From: Chitinophaga pinensis
Lineage (GTDB): Bacteria > Bacteroidota > Bacteroidia > UKL13-3
Direction of reading: 5' to 3'
NCBI GenBank assembly: GCA_945875195.1
Contig: CAMCJW010000042.1
Location: forward strand, 1 to 14,658
Length of the DNA stretch: 14,658 nt
Position 1 is the first letter of the stretch. Every line of letters begins with the position of its first letter. The position numbers and the translations under genes are program-made. Positions 7,582 through 13,640 of this stretch are shown piece after piece. The notes below the pieces were generated by a model. It had not been told where the DNA came from. It searched no databases and saw nothing but the letters and a program-made list of their open reading frames with translations.

Positions 7582-9822
7582 TTAACTTAATTTTTCTTCA
7601 AGTGAATTCTCAAAAATATTTTTATACGAATCGAGGCTACCAAAAGAATGCTGATTTACCAGAATATCTCCTTTGGTTACTTTTCCTAATTTTTCGAAAG
7701 GTATGGTTTGAACCAATGCTTCAAATGCTGCCTCATTTTGTGGTGCAACACTCACCACAATTCTGCCCTGAGCTTCACCGAACAGGAAGGCATCAGTTCT
7801 CAAAGATTGTGCATTGATAGAGTCAACAACAAAAGCAAAGTTATTAGGCATGGCGCTCTCTAATAAACAAGTCAGCAAGCCACCTTCACTCACATCATGG
7901 GCGCTTTGGATTAAACCGGAATTGATTGCTTTTAATACCGTTTTGTGCAATTGGTGCTCTTCCTCTAAATTGAAATAAGGAGCAGGTGATTGCGCCACTT
8001 TTTTAAAATGCGACAAGTAATGTGAGCAACCTAAATCGTTTTTGCTATCTCCTAAAAGATAGATTGTATCTCCATCTTGCTTAAAATCCATGGTCATGTG
8101 TTTTTTACCATTGGTAATTAAACCAACCATGCCAATTGTTGGCGTAGGAAACACCGCATTGTCGTCGCTGCTCTGGTTGTAAAAGCTCACATTCCCACCA
8201 GTTACAGGCGTATCAAACTTTTTACAAGCTTCGCCTAAACCTTTAATGGCATGTACAAATTGATAGTACACTTCGGGGTTGTATGGGTTACCAAAATTGA
8301 GGCAATTGGTTATTGCAGCAGGCTCAGCACCTGAGCAAACTAGGTTTCTTGCAGCTTCTGAAACCGCAATCATGCCACCAACAAACGGGTTGGCATAAAC
8401 ATACCTGCTATTGCAATCAACGGTCATGGCAATTGATTTATCTGTACCTTTAACTTTTACAACCGCTGCATCACTTGGTGCATTGGTAGTTTGGTTAATG
8501 GTTCCAACCATGCTATCGTATTGGTTATACACCCAACGTTTGCTGGCAATATTTGGGTGACCCAATAAATATTTTGCCACAGCAGGAGCTTCATCAACAG
8601 TAATATCTGGCACTAGGTTCAAATCGAATTTAGCTATCTCTTGGAAATATTTTGGTTCAGTATATTCTCTGTGATACACTGGAGCACCACCGCCTAATAC
8701 CAAACTCTCACCAGGAATATCGGCCCTAAGCTCTCCATTCATGTAGTATTGAACGCGCTCTGTATCTGTAACCTCACCAATAATGGCATAAGTTAAATCC
8801 CATTTTTTAAATATGCGCTCAACCTCTGCTTCTTTTCCTTTGTGCACAATAACGAGCATGCGTTCTTGGCTTTCCGACAATAAGATTTCCCAATCTTTCA
8901 TGCCTGCTTGGCGCATAGGAACTTTATCTAGCCAAACCTTCATGCCTGTTTTACTTTTGGCGCTCATTTCACTGGTAGAGCAAGTAATACCTGCAGCACC
9001 CATGTCTTGCATACCCACTACTGCATCTGTTTGCTCAAGCAATTCCATGCTCGCTTCCAAGATTAATTTCTCCCAGAAAGGATCGCCCACTTGCACTGAT
9101 GGTAAGTCTTTGGCTGAATCTTCGGTAATATCTTTTGAAGCAAAGGCCGCACCATGTATGCCATCTTTTCCAGTGGCTGAACCAAAAATATATACTGGAT
9201 TTCCTAAGCCCTCAGAAATGGCAGAAACTGTTTTCCCTACTTTAGCAATACCCACGCTCATGGCATTTACCAGAGGGTTTATTTGGTAACAATCATCAAA
9301 GTATACCTCTCCACCTACGGTTGGAATTCCAAATGCATTGCCATAGTTTCCAATTCCTTTTACCACACCACGCACCAACCATTTGGTGCGTTCGTTTTCT
9401 ATGTTTCCAAAACGAAGGGAGTTCAATTGGGCAATTGGCCTAGCACCCATCGAAAAAATATCGCGGTTAATGCCGCCTACACCAGTTGCAGCGCCTTGGT
9501 AGGGCTCAATGGCACTTGGGTGGTTATGAGATTCTATTTTAAAGCAGCAAGCCAATCCATCGCCAATATCTATTAAACCTGCGTTTTCTTCGCCAGCTTT
9601 GGCCAACATTTTTTCTCCCTCTTTGGGCAATGTTTTTAACCAAACAATGGAGTTTTTGTAAGAGCAATGCTCGCTCCACATTACGCTATAAATGCTTAAT
9701 TCAGTAAAGTTTGGGGTACGACCCAAAATCTCCTTTATTTTTTCAAACTCTTCCTCGCGTAGTCCTAATTGTTTTGCTTGCTCTAAAGTGGCTAATGTGC
9801 CTATAGGTTGTGTATCACTCAT
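7582..9822 (-). CDS. purL: Phosphoribosylformylglycinamidine synthase subunit PurL (small type)
   Basis: Cytosolic enzyme of step four of purine synthesis: ATP-dependent conversion of FGAR to FGAM using ammonia delivered by the glutaminase PurQ. At 746 residues it is the small form, which needs separate PurS and PurQ, neither in this window; the long fused form (about 1200-1300 residues) can be excluded. Motifs: SEHCSYKNS (residues 50-58), DIGDGLACCFKIESHNHPS (85-103) with YQGAATGVGG just after, GGMI and NCLNFGNP in the second half, HDVSEGGL (642-649) and FGEAQGRIVVS (681-691). Full length and apparently intact. It leads a probable two-gene unit with tatC. A 14-bp palindrome lies just upstream of its start. 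Confidence 0.97.
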   Translation of the reverse strand: MSDTQPIGTLATLEQAKQLGLREEEFEKIKEILGRTPNFTELSIYSVMWSEHCSYKNSIVWLKTLPKEGEKMLAKAGEENAGLIDIGDGLACCFKIESHNHPSAIEPYQGAATGVGGINRDIFSMGARPIAQLNSLRFGNIENERTKWLVRGVVKGIGNYGNAFGIPTVGGEVYFDDCYQINPLVNAMSVGIAKVGKTVSAISEGLGNPVYIFGSATGKDGIHGAAFASKDITEDSAKDLPSVQVGDPFWEKLILEASMELLEQTDAVVGMQDMGAAGITCSTSEMSAKSKTGMKVWLDKVPMRQAGMKDWEILLSESQERMLVIVHKGKEAEVERIFKKWDLTYAIIGEVTDTERVQYYMNGELRADIPGESLVLGGGAPVYHREYTEPKYFQEIAKFDLNLVPDITVDEAPAVAKYLLGHPNIASKRWVYNQYDSMVGTINQTTNAPSDAAVVKVKGTDKSIAMTVDCNSRYVYANPFVGGMIAVSEAARNLVCSGAEPAAITNCLNFGNPYNPEVYYQFVHAIKGLGEACKKFDTPVTGGNVSFYNQSSDDNAVFPTPTIGMVGLITNGKKHMTMDFKQDGDTIYLLGDSKNDLGCSHYLSHFKKVAQSPAPYFNLEEEHQLHKTVLKAINSGLIQSAHDVSEGGLLTCLLESAMPNNFAFVVDSINAQSLRTDAFLFGEAQGRIVVSVAPQNEAAFEALVQTIPFEKLGKVTKGDILVNQHSFGSLDSYKNIFENSLEEKLS

Positions 9823-9837
9823 GGTAATTTAACGAAA

Positions 9838-9851
9838 GCGCAAATTTGCGC
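9838..9851. promoter_or_regulatory. Perfect 14-bp palindrome upstream of purL
   Basis: GCGCAAATTTGCGC lies 15 bp before the purL start, in the 107-bp gap between the GNAT-like gene and purL. The position suits an operator. I see no well-formed TAnnTTTG box beside it, no T-run for a terminator, and no purine riboswitch fold. The regulatory role is inference. Confidence 0.4.
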
Positions 9852-9929
9852 AATTGTTGGGGGAAAGCCAAAATTTGGGGAGAAATAAATGGCTTAAAAT
9901 GTTTGAATCAGATGGTGAGCTACAATTTC

Positions 9930-11585
9930 CTACTTAAACAAGTGCCAGTAAACCTTTAAACCCAGCAATTTTAAATGTGCATTGGCTTCTTGATTGTCCT
10001 TTTGTTGATAAGCCTCACCAATTTTAGCTACCACCGCTGGTTTCAGCTTTTCAAAAACACCAATAGCATCTAAGGTCACAAGCAATCGGTTCAAAAAGGA
10101 ATTTTTAGCTACTTTGCTTTGCGTAATCTTTTGATATTTTTTGGTAGCGGCAATGAGTGCTAAATTTCTATTTCCATTGAAATTCTTGGCCACGTGCGCA
10201 CTAATTTTATCAGAGATAGTAAGCAAGGAATAATAGGTGACTCCGTTAGTTGCCGGTGCCCAATAAATTTCAGCATCGGCTAATTTTACCAATATTTTTG
10301 CTGGCGAGCGATAGCCTTTTTCGGAAGACATTCTCAGCATTTCAGATTTTGCTAAATCTGCTAAATCTTGCTGCATGGGTCTAAAGCCAAGTTTATAGTA
10401 AAACCAAAATGCGCCAGATTGAATGCCATCCGAATTGCCCTTACCAATTTGATAAGGATCAACTGTAAACTGTTGCACCCCAAAACGGAAATGGTACAAA
10501 CGCAATAATTGTGCTACCACATTGCTAGATTCTCCTCCCCTGTATGGTGGCAAAACATTTACACCAAAAGCAGCTTGTTGGGCAAACAACCAGCAACCAC
10601 CGTAAGCCATGGGCAAACCATTTTTGTACAACAAATAACCTATGTATGATTGCAAGGCAAATTTTTGTTCAGGAATCATAAAATACAAGCCAATACATAT
10701 GCCATTGCCCATATCATGCAATTCGGTTTCATGTTCTTGTGCATAGGAGAAAGTATCGGTTTCGCGCAACAAAGATGCCATAGAACCTCGGGCCAAACGC
10801 ACCAAATGGGCTTGTTGATTTGCCTGCAATTTTATTTGTTTAGGCTTAACTTGCATAAACACTTCTTCAATAGTGCATTTCTTTTGAATACCATTGCTAT
10901 GAATGTGGTTTGAACCAATACCTAAACGACCATTACTCAAACCCAATAATTTAGAATCTAAACTGAACTCCGTAAACAATTGAAAGCTTGAAAAAATATT
11001 TTCTTTATAGGAAATGGAACCTTGCATTTGCATACAAGCATGGATATAATAATCCAATAAATTTTTGCTGTTTTTAATGCCTGGTAAATAGCGCTTTTGC
11101 CATTTATTAAAATAGCCTGCATCATCAGGCATTAGTTCTTGTTCAACAGCATCTAAAGTAAAAGTTAGCTTACTCACCAATTCAGAATTTTGCCCGTCTA
11201 CACCAGATAATTCAAGTATTTGCAGCTTTTCTTGTAATAAATATTGGTTCAGCAATAGGCCAAATTGCGCGCAAACCAAAGAGCCTGTTATGCCAGAATT
11301 GTAATAGGCACTTCTATTTTTGCCAACTGTTTTAGTTACGGTTTGAACCAATAAAGCCATCAAGGAATTGCATTGTTGTAAAATGGTGGCCGAACCCGGG
11401 TAAGCAATTGAAAAAAGCAAGGCTTCATGAAGTTCAATTACACTGGCTTCGCTTGAAGGAAAATCTGTATGTAAACGCTGTAATGCCTCACTTGTTCTCT
11501 GAAGTGATGCTGCATCAAAATTCCGTTGATTTTCTTGCAATATATTTAGCGCATTAACATTGCCAACTGTATTCATCTTTTTCAT
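9930..11585 (-). CDS. Unnamed protein with GNAT-like acyltransferase region
   Basis: I do not recognise a named family. The 551 residues have no signal peptide or membrane segment. Residues about 25-200 are leucine-rich and mostly helical, with LHEALLFSIAYPGSATILQQ (52-71). Residues about 260-405 look like a compact domain: LARGSMASLLRETD (264-277), GNGICIGLYFM (293-303), KNGLPMAYGGCWLF (321-334), FGVNVLPPYRGGESSNVV (340-357), YHFRFGVQQFTVDPYQ (364-379) and GAFWFYYKLGFRP (391-403). A strand, then a YRGGES-type turn and helix, then FWFYYKLGFRP resembles the acetyl-CoA loop and the closing Y-K-L-G-F pattern of GNAT acyltransferases. The rest (405-551) is helical. The dense Gly/aromatic motifs suggest an active site under selection. 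It lies 45 bp downstream of mazF and may be read from the same transcript. MKKM gives two possible starts three codons apart. Acyltransferase activity is inference. Confidence 0.6.
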   Translation of the reverse strand: MKKMNTVGNVNALNILQENQRNFDAASLQRTSEALQRLHTDFPSSEASVIELHEALLFSIAYPGSATILQQCNSLMALLVQTVTKTVGKNRSAYYNSGITGSLVCAQFGLLLNQYLLQEKLQILELSGVDGQNSELVSKLTFTLDAVEQELMPDDAGYFNKWQKRYLPGIKNSKNLLDYYIHACMQMQGSISYKENIFSSFQLFTEFSLDSKLLGLSNGRLGIGSNHIHSNGIQKKCTIEEVFMQVKPKQIKLQANQQAHLVRLARGSMASLLRETDTFSYAQEHETELHDMGNGICIGLYFMIPEQKFALQSYIGYLLYKNGLPMAYGGCWLFAQQAAFGVNVLPPYRGGESSNVVAQLLRLYHFRFGVQQFTVDPYQIGKGNSDGIQSGAFWFYYKLGFRPMQQDLADLAKSEMLRMSSEKGYRSPAKILVKLADAEIYWAPATNGVTYYSLLTISDKISAHVAKNFNGNRNLALIAATKKYQKITQSKVAKNSFLNRLLVTLDAIGVFEKLKPAVVAKIGEAYQQKDNQEANAHLKLLGLKVYWHLFK

Positions 11586-11630
11586 GGTGGTTCCATTAAG
11601 TGAGTCAGCAGCAAGTTATATAATTCTTAA

Positions 11631-11954
11631 TTAATCAATATAAGTTTCTTTGAGAATTTGTTTTACCTGAATAATTTCATTGGCAGAAAGTGTACCCTGA
11701 TGTTTAATAATTCTTTGCCTATCTATGGTTCTTATTTGATCCAATACCGCCCAACATGCCTTTTTGCGATGCACCAATGGCACTCTGGTTGGGTACTCTT
11801 TTGAAGAACTTGTCATAGGAGCAATCACAATGGTTTGAAGATACCTATTCATTTCGTTAGGAGATATTACCACACATGGTCTTGTTTTTTTTATTTCACT
11901 ACCAACAGTAGGATCAAGGTTAACCAAAACAATTTGATATTGCTTTACTTCCAT
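11631..11954 (-). CDS. mazF: MazF/PemK-type endoribonuclease toxin
   Basis: Toxin of a type II toxin-antitoxin pair; MazF family members cut mRNA (some cut rRNA or tRNA) at short sequences. The 107 residues match the family length and pattern: VNLDPTVGSEIKKTRPCVVISP (11-32, with Arg25 in the catalytic position), IAPMTSS (44-50, with the catalytic Thr/Ser), YPTRVPL (54-60) and AVLDQIRTIDRQRI (69-82). It looks intact. Its ATG overlaps the end of the antitoxin gene by 10 bp (11945-11954), the usual coupling for such pairs. The RNA sequence it cuts cannot be read from this. Confidence 0.93.
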   Translation of the reverse strand: MEVKQYQIVLVNLDPTVGSEIKKTRPCVVISPNEMNRYLQTIVIAPMTSSSKEYPTRVPLVHRKKACWAVLDQIRTIDRQRIIKHQGTLSANEIIQVKQILKETYID

Positions 11955-12190
11955 TCCTCAAAATCCTCTTCAATAAAAACATCATTGATCAAAAGTTGAT
12001 CTTCTTCATTTTGATGCATGGTTTTAAATGCCAAATCCCAGCCTTTACGAGGTTCCTTAATTGGCCTTAATACAATACAATCTTTCTCCATCACTAAGTT
12101 GATGGTATCATTGATCTCATATTTTTCCAAAACTGTCTTTGGCAACCTAATGCCTTTCGAATTGCCAATTTTTATGATTGAAACTTCCAT
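11945..12190 (-). CDS. mazE: MazE-type antitoxin, AbrB-like DNA-binding domain
   Basis: Antitoxin of 81 residues. The first half (1-45) is a swapped-hairpin AbrB/MazE DNA-binding fold: IIKIGNSKGIRLPKTVLEKY, then a strand pair ending IVLRPI. The second half has PRKGWDLAFKTM followed by a very acidic tail (NEEDQ...IEEDFEEW), which in this family wraps the toxin and masks its RNA site. Antitoxin first, toxin second with a 10-bp overlap is the standard order. The protein probably represses its own promoter; a palindrome and a repeated half-site lie directly upstream. Confidence 0.92.
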   Translation of the reverse strand: MEVSIIKIGNSKGIRLPKTVLEKYEINDTINLVMEKDCIVLRPIKEPRKGWDLAFKTMHQNEEDQLLINDVFIEEDFEEWK

Positions 12191-12201
12191 TCTATTGCAA
12201 A

Positions 12202-12230
12202 TTTGTAATTACAAAGTAAGCACATTTGTA
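12202..12230. promoter_or_regulatory. Predicted MazE operator: palindrome plus repeated half-site
   Basis: TTTGTAATTACAAA (12202-12215) is a perfect 14-bp palindrome starting 12 bp before the mazE ATG. Its half-site ATTTGTA (12201-12207) recurs at 12224-12230, 23 bp away, about two helical turns. It overlaps the predicted -7 box of mazE. This arrangement suits autoregulation by a dimeric MazE; binding is inference. Confidence 0.5.
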
Positions 12231-12242
12231 TTAAATAAACAA
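12212..12242 (-). promoter_or_regulatory. Predicted mazEF promoter
   Basis: On the - strand: TTG (12242-12240), 20 bp spacer, TTACTTTG (12219-12212). This matches TAnnTTTG at all fixed positions but one (T for A at position 2). The -7 box overlaps the palindromic operator. Confidence 0.4.
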
Positions 12243-12248
12243 CATCAT

Positions 12249-12280
12249 TTTGCTATCCTCAAAAAAATAGTTTAAGTTTG
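12249..12280 (+). promoter_or_regulatory. Predicted promoter of the barrel gene
   Basis: TTTG (12249-12252), 20 bp spacer, TAAGTTTG (12273-12280): a full TAnnTTTG match with good spacing, 19 bp before the ATG at 12300. Its -33 box is only 6 bp from the -33 box of the divergent mazEF promoter. Confidence 0.6.
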
Positions 12281-12299
12281 ATTTACAATAAATTACAGC

Positions 12300-12944
12300 A
12301 TGAAAATAATTGTAAGAATTATCTTTCTTAGTTTGTTTGCATTGCCAGCAATAGCCCAAAAACCAATGCATCAAATTGGCATGAGCGCAAGCCTGCTAAC
12401 ACCCTATTTCTCCTACAATACAGCTAATGGCTATATCACCAATATGCCAAAGAACCTGCTAGGCCGAATGCAATACAAGCTTCAAATAAATACACTTCAA
12501 TTACGCAGTTCTTTTGGGTACGGAAAACAAAAAATCAACAACACTATTGGGGAAGAAGGCAGCACTTATCAAAGTTCACAGTATGGCTATATCAATTCCT
12601 TTGAAGGCACTTTGGGTATTGAAAAAAAATTCGGTTCAAAAAAACTAAAACCATATATAGCTGGTGATATTTTTTTCCTACAAAATAAAGGCCTGGTAGA
12701 TTACTACTTCAATGGTTGTTTTGGTATGGAGGATGGAGAGTGGAAAATTAACACTAAAACCTATGGAATTAGGGCTATAGGCGGACTATCATACCAATTA
12801 AACTCAATGTTATCTTGTCACATAGAAGTGTCGATTAGCTACGCACAAAACCGCGCAGGGCAAAGCAACTTTTATAACTATACATCAAACAAATTTGGCA
12901 TAAACCCTGTTCAAAACTTGGGTATAATGTATACGTTTAGATAG
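12300..12944 (+). CDS. Secreted outer-membrane beta-barrel-like protein, unknown function
   Basis: A 214-residue protein with a clear signal peptide (MKIIVRIIFLSLFALPAIA, cleavage likely before QK). The mature part alternates polar and hydrophobic or aromatic residues in short strands broken by Gly/Asn turns (LQLRSSFGYG, FEGTLGIEKKFG, LKPYIAGDIFF, TYGIRAIGGLSYQL, LSCHIEVSISYAQ, LGIMYTFR) and ends with an aromatic residue near the C-terminus, as expected for a small outer-membrane barrel of eight or so strands. No specific family is recognised. It stands alone on the + strand between two toxin-antitoxin pairs: divergent from mazE with its own good promoter, and convergent with the PIN toxin gene with only 3 bp between the two stop codons. 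Localisation is a fair inference; function is unknown. Confidence 0.75.
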   Translation: MKIIVRIIFLSLFALPAIAQKPMHQIGMSASLLTPYFSYNTANGYITNMPKNLLGRMQYKLQINTLQLRSSFGYGKQKINNTIGEEGSTYQSSQYGYINSFEGTLGIEKKFGSKKLKPYIAGDIFFLQNKGLVDYYFNGCFGMEDGEWKINTKTYGIRAIGGLSYQLNSMLSCHIEVSISYAQNRAGQSNFYNYTSNKFGINPVQNLGIMYTFR

Positions 12945-12947
12945 CTT

Positions 12948-13337
12948 TTATTCAATTATTGACAACCCATCTATTCGTTCAAAATGATTAATATTCAGTG
13001 TAACAATTGGCAATTCATTTGTAATGGCAGTTGCGGCTATAAACAAATCCGCAATGTCAATTTGTTTACGCTTTCGTCTTAAATTAGCATTAATTTCAAC
13101 CGATGTTTTTACAACTGTTTGATCAAAAGGCAGAACTTGGATTTTTTCCAATAAATTATTCCAAAAATTTATTTGCCCTGGAGTTGAACCTGAATAAATT
13201 TCATATTCAGTAATCGCCGAAATATAAAATGTATAATCTTGCCTAACCAAGGAAATTAATTTTGAATTTTCCTTATTCGTTTTTCGAAAAAAATCAATAA
13301 GAATAGAGGTATCAACTAAAACTATTTTGTTCGCCAT
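12948..13337 (-). CDS. vapC: VapC-type PIN-domain toxin
   Basis: Toxin ribonuclease of 129 residues, usual VapC length. The metal-binding acidic residues of the PIN fold are in place: Asp9 in VLVDTSILIDFF, Glu44 in AITEYEIY, Asp94 and Asp97 in IDIADLFIAATA. The end motif IVTLNINHFERI has the conserved Asn, with His where many members have Asp, a common variant. It should cut RNA (tRNA or rRNA in studied VapC proteins); the target here is unknown. Its start overlaps the antitoxin gene by 16 bp (13322-13337), and its stop is 3 bp from the end of the convergent barrel gene. It looks intact. Confidence 0.92.
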   Translation of the reverse strand: MANKIVLVDTSILIDFFRKTNKENSKLISLVRQDYTFYISAITEYEIYSGSTPGQINFWNNLLEKIQVLPFDQTVVKTSVEINANLRRKRKQIDIADLFIAATAITNELPIVTLNINHFERIDGLSIIE

Positions 13338-13549
13338 TGATTAATAGCTTTCCTTGTTTTGGTAATTTTCTCAATTTGTGATTTTCCAAATATTGGTGCA
13401 GAAAGTAGAAATGTTTCCATATCAAAATCATCCTTAGACTTTGTGTTTTTATTTTCAACTTCTTGCTTAAGTTTTCTCCATTGTTTTGTTGGAAGTTTTT
13501 TAGCAATACTTACCAACTGTTCAAATCCTATTTCTACTTGTACTTGCAT
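13322..13549 (-). CDS. VapB-like antitoxin of the PIN toxin
   Basis: A 75-residue protein directly before and overlapping the PIN toxin gene. The N-terminal half (QVQVEIGFEQLVSIAKKLPTKQWRKL) resembles short Bacteroidota antitoxins of the 'GFEQL...LP' type that accompany PIN toxins: a leading strand followed by an amphipathic helix. The linker (VENKNTKSKDD) is charged, and the C-terminal part (METFLLSAPIF...TRKAINQWR) is probably the toxin-wrapping segment. The assignment rests mainly on position, size and overlap. Start at 13549 fits the initial MQVQVEIG pattern; a predicted -7 box ends only 5 bp upstream, so the mRNA may be almost leaderless. Confidence 0.8.
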   Translation of the reverse strand: MQVQVEIGFEQLVSIAKKLPTKQWRKLKQEVENKNTKSKDDFDMETFLLSAPIFGKSQIEKITKTRKAINQWRTK

Positions 13550-13553
13550 ATAA

Positions 13554-13581
13554 CAAAGATAAAAAAATATCTGACAACAAA
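13554..13581 (-). promoter_or_regulatory. Predicted vapBC promoter
   Basis: On the - strand: TTTG (13581-13578), 16 bp spacer, TATCTTTG (13561-13554), a full TAnnTTTG match. The spacer is shorter than usual and the box lies 4 bp from the ATG, which would place transcription start at or near the start codon. Confidence 0.4.
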
Positions 13582-13608
13582 TAGTCTTGACTTCACAAGT
13601 AAAATTTT

Positions 13609-13638
13609 AAAAAATCAATGGGTTTCTTTACTAAAACC
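13609..13638 (-). terminator. Possible weak terminator of the E1 gene
   Basis: Just past the E1 stop on the - strand, GGTTT and AAACC form a 5-bp stem with an 8-base loop, and a run of six T follows six bases later. The stem is short and the T-run is displaced, so this is a weak candidate. Confidence 0.25.
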
Positions 13639-13640
13639 TC

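Noticed and set aside
8813..9289. Long open frame of 158 codons on the + strand inside purL
   Set aside because: Lies wholly antisense to a well-supported purL coding frame and its translation shows no domain or coherent composition.
9823..9929. Purine riboswitch upstream of purL
   Set aside because: I could not fold the three-helix purine aptamer or find its conserved loop bases; only a simple palindrome is present.
13312..13506. Second reading frame of 64 codons overlapping the vapB gene
   Set aside because: Same strand but different frame from the better-supported antitoxin, basic and repetitive in composition, with no overlap logic to the toxin start.
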